64,000 nt of DNA from Candidatus Nitrosopumilus sp. (GCA_025699075.1 JAILWG010000002.1:244048-308047); one strand, 5' to 3'; shown: positions 7,766 to 16,128, numbered from the stretch's first letter. The notes: generated from the letters alone by a model not told the origin. Numbers and translations: made by a program.

Positions 7766-9844
7766 ATGGCAACAGAATCTTTTGGATTACCATTTGAAGT
7801 TGGAACTCTTAGCGCTTGGTTAGTTTGGATTCTGCCTTTTGCAGCTGCAATGATTATCCCTGGTGTTGGAAAATTATCGAAACATGCAACTGGGTATGTT
7901 GCAGTCGCATTTGCTTTGATGAGTGCACTATCCGCCGCTACAATGATCCCTATGGCCTTAGAAGCACATGAAATGCATCATCAAATTATGTGGATAGAGG
8001 CACTTGGTCTTAAAGGCGGCGTCTTAGCTGATCCACTTTCAATTATTATGACAAATGTGGTTGCCTGGATTTCATTCTTGATTATGATTTACAGTACTGG
8101 ATACATGAAAGGTGACAAGGACATTACAAGATTCTGGTTCTGGATGATGTTCTTTATTGGTTCAATGCAATTAATCGTATTATCTGATAACTTACTTCAA
8201 GTCTTCTTTGGATGGGAAGGGGTCGGACTTGCATCATATGCTTTGATCAGCTTTTGGTATCGTGACAAAAAGAAAGATCATGTTGGTGTCGAAGGTCGTA
8301 CAGTTCTTGGAATGCTAGATTACTATGCACCAACACATGCTGGAATGAAGGCATTCATCATGACCAAAGTTGGTGATGTAATGATGATTGCTGGCATGCT
8401 TTTGATATTTTTGTTTGCAGGGACATTTGGATTTAAGGAATTGATGGGTTCCACTGATTGGGCAATTGCTATGGATGCTCAGGGATTATTGGTTCCTGCA
8501 TTTGTTTTACTATTTGGTGGTGCTGTAGGAAAGTCTGCACAATTTCCACTAAACGAATGGTTGCTTGAAGCAATGACTGGTCCTACTGCAGTATCTGCAT
8601 TAATTCACGCTGCAACAATGGTCAAAGCAGGTGTCTTCTTGGTGGCAAGAATTGGTCCACTTGTATTTGCTTTAGGCGCTGCAGGAATTATGGCTGATCA
8701 GTTCTTTGAAATTGTTGCTTGGGTTGGTGCGATTACTGCATTACTACTTGCAACCCAAGGTATGGTTAATCCTGAAATTAAGAAAGTTCTTGCATATTCT
8801 ACTGGTTCTCAAATTGGTTACATGATGATGGCATTGGGCGTAGCCGGATTATCTCATCAATATGTTGATGGATATACAGCCGGATTTTTCCATTTAATTT
8901 CTCACGCAATGTTCAAAGCTTCATTATTCATGGCGGCAGGTTCTCTTTTGCATATTGTTGGTTCTAGATTTATGACAGATATGGGTGGCTTGAGAAAACA
9001 GATGAAGAAAACTTATGCATTCATGTGGGCTGCAGGTCTTGGTTTAATGGGTGCTCCATTTATCACAACAGGTTTCTGGAGTAAGGATGCAATCTTTGCT
9101 GCAGTTTACACATCAGGAAATGAATGGGCAATGCCATTGTACATTATTGCAGTATTGACTGCTGTTATCACTGCATTTTATACAACAAGAATGATTGGAA
9201 TGGTTTTCTTTGGAAAGAAGAGCAAACACATCGAAAAGATGGAAGAAGAAGGACATCACATTCATGAGGCGTCACTATCAATGTGGGTTCCATACGGAAT
9301 TCTTGCAGTTCTTACAATCGGTATTGGACTCATTGGATTATCTGCAGAAGAAGGACTCCATCATTTATTCACTGATTATCTTGAACACTCATTTGGTATT
9401 CACACTGAACATGTATCTGCTGAAGCATCTATCTTGCCCGAATTCTTGCAAGGGCTTAATCCAGTTGCACTTGGTTCATCATTAGTAGCATTTGCTACAG
9501 GTATTGGCCTAGGCTACATATTTTACATTGGCAGATGGGTTGATCCGGTCAAATTTGTCAATTCAAATATTTTCTTTTATGCAATTCACAAAGTTATCTT
9601 AAACAGATGGTATCTAAACGCAATAATCTATTGGTGTTTTGTAGTAGCACCACTGTGGTTGGCAAGAGGGATCTTCCGATACTTTGAAAAGACCGCCATC
9701 GATTATGGTATGAATGATGGAGTTCAAAAGGCAGTTGGATGGAGTGCCAAAGTCGTACAAGGAACTCAAACCGGTGTTTCACAGTCATACCTATTCGTAT
9801 TTGGAGCAGGATTACTATTCGTAGTTCTGATACTGTTGATATAG
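7766..9844 (+). CDS. nuoL: NADH-quinone oxidoreductase subunit L
   Basis: Largest antiporter-like subunit, 692 aa, with the long C-terminal lateral helix and final transmembrane anchor expected of NuoL. Conserved parts include FFGWEGVGLASYALISFW, GKSAQFPLNEWLLEAMTGPT, SALIHAATMVKAGVFL and AYSTGSQIGYMM. A His-rich hydrophilic loop (EEEGHHIHEAS) lies near residue 495. The gene is separated from nuoM by 3 nt and from nuoN by 12 nt, with AGGAGAA before the next start, consistent with one operon. Confidence 0.95.
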   Translation: MATESFGLPFEVGTLSAWLVWILPFAAAMIIPGVGKLSKHATGYVAVAFALMSALSAATMIPMALEAHEMHHQIMWIEALGLKGGVLADPLSIIMTNVVAWISFLIMIYSTGYMKGDKDITRFWFWMMFFIGSMQLIVLSDNLLQVFFGWEGVGLASYALISFWYRDKKKDHVGVEGRTVLGMLDYYAPTHAGMKAFIMTKVGDVMMIAGMLLIFLFAGTFGFKELMGSTDWAIAMDAQGLLVPAFVLLFGGAVGKSAQFPLNEWLLEAMTGPTAVSALIHAATMVKAGVFLVARIGPLVFALGAAGIMADQFFEIVAWVGAITALLLATQGMVNPEIKKVLAYSTGSQIGYMMMALGVAGLSHQYVDGYTAGFFHLISHAMFKASLFMAAGSLLHIVGSRFMTDMGGLRKQMKKTYAFMWAAGLGLMGAPFITTGFWSKDAIFAAVYTSGNEWAMPLYIIAVLTAVITAFYTTRMIGMVFFGKKSKHIEKMEEEGHHIHEASLSMWVPYGILAVLTIGIGLIGLSAEEGLHHLFTDYLEHSFGIHTEHVSAEASILPEFLQGLNPVALGSSLVAFATGIGLGYIFYIGRWVDPVKFVNSNIFFYAIHKVILNRWYLNAIIYWCFVVAPLWLARGIFRYFEKTAIDYGMNDGVQKAVGWSAKVVQGTQTGVSQSYLFVFGAGLLFVVLILLI

Positions 9845-9856
9845 GAGAATTATGAG

Positions 9857-11341
9857 ATGATCGAAATTACTTCAACTCCATTGGTAATAATTGCAATTTT
9901 AGGAACTGTCGGAATTCTTCTTCCAATTATTAGCATTGCAAGAAAGGAACAGGGCTCTAACTCATTTTATGCCATCATTGCATTTGCTGCATTAATCGTA
10001 TCAATGGGATATGTTGGATACCAGTTTATCAATGAGAATATTGCTGCATCTGCTCTTTTCTCTGAAGATGTTATTGTTGATGATGCCTTTGGAGGATTCT
10101 TTGCAATTGCAATGCTCATTGTTGCCATTTTCACAACTGTTGGTTCTTTCAACTATATGAGAAAGCATAATTCTCCTGCGGTTTACTATTCTCTAATTTT
10201 ACTTGCAACCATTGGTATGGTTCTAGTTGCATATTCTACTGATTTGATAATGTTGTTTGTTGCATGGGAGCTCATGAGTATTCCAACTTACATATTAGTT
10301 GGATATATGAAAAAGAATCCAAGCTCAAACGAAGCAGCGCTAAAATATTTCTTGTTTGGTGCATTATCTTCAGCAATCATAGTTTACGGAATTTCCATAT
10401 CTTACGGTTTAACAGGCTCTACAAACATTGGAGAAGTGATTCATGGCTATTCTACACTTGATCCATCATTGTTGCCTCTTGCATTACTTTCAGTTGGAAT
10501 GTTTATTGCAGGATTTGGATTTAAAATGGGACTTGTTCCATTCCACCAATGGTTACCTGATACCTATGAAGGTGCTCCTCCTACAATAACTGCATTATTA
10601 GCTGCTGCAACAAAGAAAGCAGGATTTGCTGCAACCATTAGAATTGTAGTTCTTGGCATGATTGTTCTAAATCTTGATTGGACATTAGCTCTTGGAATTA
10701 TTGCAGTAATGACTATGACAATAGGCAATGTTGCTGCAATTATGCAAAAGAACATTTCGAGAATGTTGGCATACTCTAGTATTGCTCATGCAGGATACAT
10801 TTTGATTGGACTTGCAGTAGCACCACACAGTTCTCTTGGATTACAAGGTTCTTTGTATCAAATTATGAATCACGCAGTAATGAAAGGTGCTGCATTTATT
10901 GCAATTGGAGGTATTGTTACTACCCTTGCTGTTACTCACATTGACAAACTAAAAGGCCTTGGAAGAAGAATGCCAATAACTGCTTTAGGTTTAGTTATCG
11001 CTTTATTTGCACTAGCTGGCGTTCCCCCACTTTCTGGTTTTTGGAGTAAATTGATGTTGTTTGGAAGTGCTTTAGATGCCACTTCTGCATTGTGGTGGGC
11101 ACCCTGGCTTGCAATTGCCGGTGTCCTTAACAGTGCATTATCTCTTGCTTACTATGGTTGGATTACAAGGAAGATGTACTTTGAAGGAGAAACAGAAAAG
11201 AGAATTGCAGAACCAAAATCTGTTATTGCTGTCATGATCTTCTCAACAATCTTCTTGGTAGGCTTTGGTGTATATCCAGAACCTCTGTTAAAGTTTGTAG
11301 AGTTTGCAACTCCAGTAATTAGTTTAGGTCTTATGCCTTAA
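9857..11341 (+). CDS. nuoN: NADH-quinone oxidoreductase subunit N
   Basis: Third antiporter-like subunit of the membrane arm, 494 aa. Signature segments are LFVAWELMSIPTYILVGY (helix 5 Glu), GFKMGLVPFHQWLPDTYEGAP and AYSSIAHAGYILIGLAV. It is the last gene of the complex I operon. AGGAGAA (9843-9849) is a good ribosome binding site 7-8 nt before the ATG. The 3' end overlaps the convergent prenyl synthase gene by 11 nt, so the two mRNAs have complementary tails. Confidence 0.94.
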   Translation: MIEITSTPLVIIAILGTVGILLPIISIARKEQGSNSFYAIIAFAALIVSMGYVGYQFINENIAASALFSEDVIVDDAFGGFFAIAMLIVAIFTTVGSFNYMRKHNSPAVYYSLILLATIGMVLVAYSTDLIMLFVAWELMSIPTYILVGYMKKNPSSNEAALKYFLFGALSSAIIVYGISISYGLTGSTNIGEVIHGYSTLDPSLLPLALLSVGMFIAGFGFKMGLVPFHQWLPDTYEGAPPTITALLAAATKKAGFAATIRIVVLGMIVLNLDWTLALGIIAVMTMTIGNVAAIMQKNISRMLAYSSIAHAGYILIGLAVAPHSSLGLQGSLYQIMNHAVMKGAAFIAIGGIVTTLAVTHIDKLKGLGRRMPITALGLVIALFALAGVPPLSGFWSKLMLFGSALDATSALWWAPWLAIAGVLNSALSLAYYGWITRKMYFEGETEKRIAEPKSVIAVMIFSTIFLVGFGVYPEPLLKFVEFATPVISLGLMP

Positions 11342-12182
11342 AAGAAGTAAATTTAATTAAATTTTCTAAACTTGTTTTTGCATCACTGTCTGGAATTTTT
11401 CTCAAACCTGATCTTGCTTTTTCTGAATATTCTTTCAAAAGTTCCTCCATTTTGTTAAAAACATCTCTGGGATCAGAACTTTTCTTGATCAGTAAATTGA
11501 ATAGTTTGTCTTCATTTTTCCAATCAAGTAAATCATCTCTGATTTGATATGCTATTCCTATATTCTTTCCATATTCAGTTAATGCTTCAATTTGCTCTTC
11601 TGTTCCATTTGCAATGATTGCACCAATCCTAGCTGCAACTTCAAATGCCACTGCTGTTTTGTATTCTATTACTTTTAGATAATCATCAAATGTTACATCT
11701 TCACCTGTTTCTAATCTAACCTCGATCATTTCTCCTTCACTCATTAACATGGCAGTGGTAGCCAAATCTTTTGTAATTCTAGCATTGTCTAATCTTGATG
11801 ATATTGCAAGAATCAACCCTAGTACAAAATCTCCCGTTAACACACTGGTATTATATCCATATTTTACATGAAAGGGATCTTTTTGCCTTCTCATTGTTTC
11901 ATTATCGATAATATCGTCATGGATGATTGATTCCATATGAAGAAACTCCACAGCACATGATGCAGATAATACATTTTCATCAATTTTACCTACACTTTCA
12001 GCTGCTAAGTTCAAAATAATTGGTCTAATTCGTTTACCTCCTTCTAGGGAGTATTTTAGAGGTTCAATAAACTCTGATTCAGAATACATTGCAAGTTCAT
12101 TTTCTAACGCTTGATCTATACGTTGAATATATTTTCCATAGGTTTCAAGTAGAGGATTTATTTCGATATTTTTCCTGTCCAA
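11331..12182 (-). CDS. Polyprenyl synthetase (geranylgeranyl/farnesyl diphosphate synthase family), copy 1
   Basis: Trans-prenyltransferase that elongates allylic diphosphates with IPP for archaeal lipids or quinone side chains; 283 aa. The first Asp-rich motif is IIHDDIIDNE and the second is QIRDDLLDW, with GGKRIRP near the N-terminus. The open frame continues upstream through tRNA-Glu, so the true start must be downstream of it. TTG at 12182 fits a TATA-like TTTATTTA (12213-12222); TTG at 12197 is an alternative. A second family member lies in the isoprenoid operon at 32843-33823. Chain length cannot be assigned from sequence alone. Confidence 0.85.
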   Translation of the reverse strand: MDRKNIEINPLLETYGKYIQRIDQALENELAMYSESEFIEPLKYSLEGGKRIRPIILNLAAESVGKIDENVLSASCAVEFLHMESIIHDDIIDNETMRRQKDPFHVKYGYNTSVLTGDFVLGLILAISSRLDNARITKDLATTAMLMSEGEMIEVRLETGEDVTFDDYLKVIEYKTAVAFEVAARIGAIIANGTEEQIEALTEYGKNIGIAYQIRDDLLDWKNEDKLFNLLIKKSSDPRDVFNKMEELLKEYSEKARSGLRKIPDSDAKTSLENLIKFTSFKA

Positions 12183-12227
12183 GATGGGCCTGATCAAAAA
12201 ACTTTTCCATAAGTAAATAAATCTTGG

Positions 12228-12303
12228 TGCTCCAGCCGGGATTTGAACCCGGGATCTTTGCCTTGAAAGGGCAAAATGCTTGACCGGTCTACACCACTGG
12301 AAC
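12228..12303 (-). tRNA. tRNA-Glu (UUC)
   Basis: Complete 76-nt cloverleaf. Acceptor GTTCCAG pairs with CTGGAGC (one U-G pair). The anticodon arm is TTGCC-CTTTCAA-GGCAA, giving anticodon TTC, and the T arm is CCGGG-TTCAAAT-CCCGG. CCA appears encoded (complement of 12225-12227). A TATA-like TTTTATG element on the minus strand near 12327-12334 is 26 nt from the 5' end. There is no intron. It lies directly upstream of the prenyl synthase gene on the same strand. Confidence 0.95.
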
Positions 12304-12383
12304 CCATGAAAATTCTGCATTATCATCATAAAATCTTTTGTAAACCACAAAGATTTTTTTATTGGCAATATTGGAGATGAATC

Positions 12384-13016
12384 ATGAATATAATACAGAA
12401 AATTGATGAAATGATTGAAGAAAGAAGTTTACTAAAACACCCATTTTACCAAATGTGGTCTGATGGAAAATTAACAAAGGAATCTCTGGCAGGTTATTCT
12501 AAAGAATATTTTCAACTTGTAAAAGCAGTTCCTTCTTTTATGACTCCTATTATTGAAAAATCTCCTGAATCTGTAGTTGCAGAATTAGTTGAAAATCAAC
12601 AAGAGGAATCTGATCACATTAAACCATGGATTGCCTTTGCCGGCGAACTTGGAATATCTGAAGATGAATTAGTCTCATATTCCGGAACAACCAAAACACA
12701 AAAGGCTGTATCTGATTTGAATCAACTAATGGATACTTTTGATGGTGGTGCATGTGCTATGTATGCATTCGAAAAAGAAATCCCAAAAATCAGTCAAACA
12801 AAACTTGACGGATTGGCTGAATTCTATGGAATGACTAGTGATGAAGCAACAGAATACTTCAAACTTCATACTGAAGCTGATATACGACATGCAGCATCAT
12901 GGAGAAATATTCTAGAGAAATCTTCAGTTGACTATGACAACTTGATTGAAATTGCAGACAAATCAATTTCAGCACAAAACTTGTTGCTAGATAGCTGTTA
13001 CGAAGAATACTGTTAG
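12384..13016 (+). CDS. CADD-type heme-oxygenase-like diiron protein, candidate pABA synthase
   Basis: Member of the heme-oxygenase-like (TenA/PqqC) fold, 210 aa, closest by motif to the CADD folate-related family. In Chlamydia and Nitrosomonas these proteins replace PabABC by making p-aminobenzoate from an internal tyrosine. Metal ligands fit: E130, H162, D166 and H169 keep the spacing of CADD E142/H174/D178/H181, with H78 and E70/E74 as the others. Y22 (HPFYQMW) and K140 match the sacrificial Tyr27 and amino-donor Lys152 of CADD as I recall them. ATG follows GGAG by 7 nt. A TenA-type thiaminase role is the alternative. Confidence 0.75.
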   Translation: MNIIQKIDEMIEERSLLKHPFYQMWSDGKLTKESLAGYSKEYFQLVKAVPSFMTPIIEKSPESVVAELVENQQEESDHIKPWIAFAGELGISEDELVSYSGTTKTQKAVSDLNQLMDTFDGGACAMYAFEKEIPKISQTKLDGLAEFYGMTSDEATEYFKLHTEADIRHAASWRNILEKSSVDYDNLIEIADKSISAQNLLLDSCYEEYC

Positions 13017-13057
13017 TCTCATAACATTTTATACCTGAGAAAAAATTCATTTGCTTA

Positions 13058-13131
13058 GGGCCCGTAACTCAGCTTGGTAGAGTAACCGGCTCATAACCGG
13101 TGAGCCAAGGGATCGAAGCCCTTCGGGCCCA
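13058..13131 (+). tRNA. tRNA-Met (CAU)
   Basis: 74-nt cloverleaf with acceptor GGGCCCG/CGGGCCC, D stem ACTC/GAGT, anticodon arm ACCGG-CTCATAA-CCGGT (anticodon CAT), T arm AAGGG-ATCGAAG-CCCTT and discriminator A. CCA is not encoded. G1:C72 and the absence of a GGG/CCC anticodon stem favour elongator Met; modification to an Ile2 decoder cannot be excluded. The T loop begins with A (position 54) instead of T. TATA box TTTTATAC (13027-13034) is 27 nt upstream. Confidence 0.93.
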
Positions 13132-13174
13132 TTATTTTCCATTAGTTTTAAAATGAGCAAATTAAAAATTATCT

Positions 13175-13238
13175 GGCTGCAATGAAGAATCAGAGTTATA
13201 TCTGAATTGATGATTGGAAGGCATTTGACTGAGCTGCC
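13175..13238 (+). ncRNA. Candidate C/D box sRNA (2'-O-methylation guide)
   Basis: All parts of an archaeal C/D box guide RNA occur in order: C box ATGAAGA (13182-13188), a 13-nt guide, D' box CTGA (13202-13205), C' box TGATGA (13208-13213), a 15-nt guide, and D box CTGA (13229-13232). The flanks GGCTGC (13175-13180) and GCTGCC (13233-13238) form a terminal stem with one U-U mismatch. A TATA-like TTTTAAAA (13146-13153) is centred about 26 nt upstream of 13175, and T-rich sequence follows from about 13241. The C box has one deviation (AAGA for TGA) and C' has T for the purine. Guide targets are not determined. Confidence 0.65.
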
Positions 13239-13243
13239 ATATC

Positions 13244-13849
13244 TTATTTGTTGATCTGCTTTTTCACTTTTTCTAATATGTTTTCATCAATGAGATTTTG
13301 TTCAAACAAAGCTTCTGCTATCTGCAAAATATCTAGAATTGAATGCATTTTTACTCCTAATTCCAACAATGCCTCATCAGCCCCTTCCATTCTATTTACA
13401 ATAACATATGCATCCTTGACCGAGATGTTGACTTCTTTTAGAGATTTTATTGCATTGACAACTGAACCTCCAGTGGTAGCCACATCATCTATCATGACAA
13501 CTTTCATGCCCTCATGAATTTTCCCTTCAACTGATTTTGATGTTCCATAATCTTTTGGTTTACTTCTGACGTAGATTAGTGGTTTGACGGTTTCTATTGC
13601 TAGCGCTGATGCAATTACTAAACCTCCCGTTGGAACTGATACAATTGAATCAAAATTGTCTAATCCAACATCCTCTACAATTTGATTTTCAAGATATTTT
13701 ACCATTTTTCTAAATTCAATAGGATAACTTGGAACCAGTCTTAAATCAACATAGTATGAACTATGTTTTCCACTTGCTAGTGTAAAGTCTCCGAATTTTA
13801 TTATGCCCTTCTGATGCAAAAATGTTGCAAACTCTTTCACAAATTCCAT
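13244..13849 (-). CDS. pyrE: Orotate phosphoribosyltransferase
   Basis: Converts orotate and PRPP to orotidine 5'-phosphate in pyrimidine synthesis; cytosolic, 201 aa, the usual length for a monofunctional enzyme. The PRPP-binding motif VVMIDDVATTGGSV is at residues 117-130. ASGKHSSYYVDLR near residue 26 and YVRSKPKDYG near 93 are the other active-site segments. The ATG at 13849 is 25.5 nt from the centre of a TATA-like box that is shared with the divergent gene at 13900, suggesting a leaderless mRNA. Confidence 0.95.
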   Translation of the reverse strand: MEFVKEFATFLHQKGIIKFGDFTLASGKHSSYYVDLRLVPSYPIEFRKMVKYLENQIVEDVGLDNFDSIVSVPTGGLVIASALAIETVKPLIYVRSKPKDYGTSKSVEGKIHEGMKVVMIDDVATTGGSVVNAIKSLKEVNISVKDAYVIVNRMEGADEALLELGVKMHSILDILQIAEALFEQNLIDENILEKVKKQINK

Positions 13850-13870
13850 ACAAAAGTTAACTACACTGGA

Positions 13871-13878
13871 TTTATTTT
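13871..13878. promoter_or_regulatory. Shared central TATA-like box, pyrE / LarA-like gene
   Basis: TTTATTTT is centred at 13874.5, exactly midway between the pyrE ATG (13849) and the divergent ATG (13900), which are 51 nt apart. It reads as AAAATAAA on the other strand. No other good TATA element is placed for either gene, so one box could direct both leaderless transcripts. Confidence 0.5.
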
Positions 13879-13899
13879 GTTTTGTATTGAGTGATAATT

Positions 13900-14982
13900 A
13901 TGCCTGAAATTTGGTTAAATTATGGAATTACTGACGTGGTTTTGGATATAAAGGCAGAAAATCTTGAACAAAAAATTGATTCTGAAGGTAAAGTTTTAGA
14001 TGATTCAGCGATCAATGAAAAACTAAACACTCTCGACTTGTCAAAACCTATGGAACTTGTAGTATTACATAATTCCAAAACTATTTTGAAAATTATATCA
14101 TCATTGTTTTCACTATGTGAACAAAAATCTAAACCATTTCCAAAAATACTGACTGATAAAAAAATTCTGAATTTAGTAAAATCTGGATTGCCTGAAGGAA
14201 GCTCAATTAATGAATTTGATGATGTTGGCATTGTAAATTCAAATCTTGTATTCATGGGGGAGATGGAATTTGATGGGCTGTTTGGCTATGAGACTATTTC
14301 TACACGTTTAATCAAAAAATTTGGCCAAGACTCAATGCTTGCCGCATATGCAAAAAGGCAAGGAAATCTGCCCTCTCCTGGACAATATCCTGAGAGTCTA
14401 ACAGAAGCAAAAAAATTCACTGATAATTTTGAAATTCAGGGAATTGAAATAGTTGCAAATTCTGAGGGAATTCTAGATTTCACAATAGGTCACCCTTCAG
14501 AAACCGTATCATCTACAAAAATTCTTGAATCAAATTCCATCAAAGATGTTGGTGAACATAAAACAATGGTGATTAGTACGGGAAAGGATGCAAGTAATGA
14601 TAATCTCGGCAATTCATTTTCGTCACTTTGGAATTGCTCAAACGCTATCAAAAAAGATGGTCTTGCTATTTTGGTAGCAGAGTGCAAAGGTGGTTTAGGA
14701 TCTGACGCACTTCAGCAATACATTGAAGACAGATTAACAATAGATCAACTAAGAAATCCTAGCAAATACATTGATGGAATGGAAGACTTGTTGTTTCTTT
14801 CTGAGATACAAAAGAAATTCCAAATAGGTCTGGTTTCAATTCTACCTGAATTTTATGCCAAGAAACTTAACATGGTATCAATGCAAGGCATAAAATATTC
14901 TATGGATTATATTCTAAAAACACAAGGAGCACGACAAAAAGTTGCAGTGGTAACAGATGGTGCAAGACTATTGTTAAGGTAA
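13900..14982 (+). CDS. Divergent LarA-like (nickel-pincer racemase superfamily) protein
   Basis: 360-aa protein not firmly recognised over its whole length. The C-terminal part resembles the LarA/DUF2088 fold: a VISTGKDAS segment, then AIKKDGLAILVAECKGGLG, which corresponds to the acidic-Gly loop of lactate racemase. The stretch MEFDGLFGYETIST sits where LarA has its Phe-Gly-Gly loop, but the NPN-binding lysine and most catalytic histidines are not evident. It may be a non-racemase paralogue or regulator. larB, larC and larE occur at 55983-59813. The ATG at 13900 is used because it fits the TATA-like box; GTG at 13891 is in frame. Confidence 0.5.
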   Translation: MPEIWLNYGITDVVLDIKAENLEQKIDSEGKVLDDSAINEKLNTLDLSKPMELVVLHNSKTILKIISSLFSLCEQKSKPFPKILTDKKILNLVKSGLPEGSSINEFDDVGIVNSNLVFMGEMEFDGLFGYETISTRLIKKFGQDSMLAAYAKRQGNLPSPGQYPESLTEAKKFTDNFEIQGIEIVANSEGILDFTIGHPSETVSSTKILESNSIKDVGEHKTMVISTGKDASNDNLGNSFSSLWNCSNAIKKDGLAILVAECKGGLGSDALQQYIEDRLTIDQLRNPSKYIDGMEDLLFLSEIQKKFQIGLVSILPEFYAKKLNMVSMQGIKYSMDYILKTQGARQKVAVVTDGARLLLR

Positions 14983-16107
14983 CAGACCTGATAAAAAGTT
15001 CGATGGCAATGGTGCACACAAAACTGCTAACCCAATAATTCCAATATATGCTAGTTTCCTATTTCTTGAAAGCGGTGAAACATCATCTAATGGGGATGCA
15101 CTAGGACTTCTTGAACTCATTATGAGAATTAAAATTGCCATCAGCCAATAGTTTAACAAAACCAAAATTCCAATACTGGCAAAAGTTGCATATCTATGCA
15201 GTTTTGCTCCTAACAATGTCCTAGCCATATGTCCTCCATCTAATTGCCATGCTGGTAGTAAATTCAAAAACGTAATCAAGAATCCAATCCATGCAGCAAA
15301 CATTACTGGAGTCAAAATTACTTCGTGGGTTGCTCCACCTTTACCAAATAATGCTAAACTCGCACTCATTAATAATGGCTCACCCTGATTCCATTCAATC
15401 AATCTAGAATCTTCAAACATTCCTGCTGCAATTTCTGGATCTAAAACTGGTGCAGTGTATGCACCATAAATTGAAACAATTATTGCAATTACTAATCCTG
15501 CAATGGGTCCAGCAATAGCAACATCAAATAAAATTTCTCGATTAATAGTTAGACCTCTTGACTGAATGAATGCACCAAATGTTGGAATTCCAATTACTGG
15601 CAATCCTGGGATAAAATATGGCCAAGTAGTCTTTAGTCCGTGAACTTTTGCAGCAATAATGTGGCCCAATTCATGAATTCCTAAAATTCCTAATAATGAT
15701 AAAGTATACAATCCTGCCATTTCAAGAGGATCTCCTATTTCAACAACTGAATTTGTTCCAGATGTTCTATAGTATCCATCAATCATTACAAATGCAATAA
15801 CAATTGCAAACAATGCTCTTGGAGTCCACGCTGTACTCATCCATTTTCTTTGTTTTTTTATGGAAAATTTTTGAATAATGACACATAATCCCCCATCTTC
15901 CATTTTTTCTAATTTACAAACATAACTCATATCTTCTAGTTTTCTTGCTAAATTCTCAAATTTTGATTTGAAATCATTATCTGTGATTCTAAACTCTAAA
16001 GAAAATTCAGTTTTTGTAAAATCACTTACCTGAAATATTGAATTGACTAATGAAATAATGTCTTCTTGTGAGGGATTTTCCATCTCTTTAAGACTAGATT
16101 TTTCCAT
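14974..16107 (-). CDS. Site-2-protease-like M50 membrane metalloprotease
   Basis: Intramembrane zinc metalloprotease of the M50 family, 377 aa. HELGH at residues 145-149 supplies two histidine ligands and the catalytic Glu, and NLLPAWQLDGG at 282-292 supplies the third ligand (Asp). The N-terminal ~90 residues are soluble with no PDZ domain visible, followed by about six to seven transmembrane segments. Such proteases release membrane-bound regulators or remove signal peptide remnants; the substrate here is unknown. The 3' end overlaps the LarA-like gene by 9 nt. ATG 16107 is exactly 51 nt from the divergent GNAT ATG. Confidence 0.88.
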   Translation of the reverse strand: MEKSSLKEMENPSQEDIISLVNSIFQVSDFTKTEFSLEFRITDNDFKSKFENLARKLEDMSYVCKLEKMEDGGLCVIIQKFSIKKQRKWMSTAWTPRALFAIVIAFVMIDGYYRTSGTNSVVEIGDPLEMAGLYTLSLLGILGIHELGHIIAAKVHGLKTTWPYFIPGLPVIGIPTFGAFIQSRGLTINREILFDVAIAGPIAGLVIAIIVSIYGAYTAPVLDPEIAAGMFEDSRLIEWNQGEPLLMSASLALFGKGGATHEVILTPVMFAAWIGFLITFLNLLPAWQLDGGHMARTLLGAKLHRYATFASIGILVLLNYWLMAILILIMSSRSPSASPLDDVSPLSRNRKLAYIGIIGLAVLCAPLPSNFLSGLLP

Positions 16108-16128
16108 TAAATGGTCTTTTGGTTTAAA

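Noticed and set aside
12183-12368. N-terminal extension of the prenyl synthase frame
   Set aside because: The open frame runs through the tRNA-Glu gene; the residues coded there have no prenyl synthase similarity, so the start was moved to TTG 12182.
13208-13245. Possible degraded tRNA (GAGCTGCC, like a reversed D arm)
   Set aside because: No acceptor or anticodon stem forms; the same bases are explained better by the C'/D boxes and terminal stem of the C/D sRNA.
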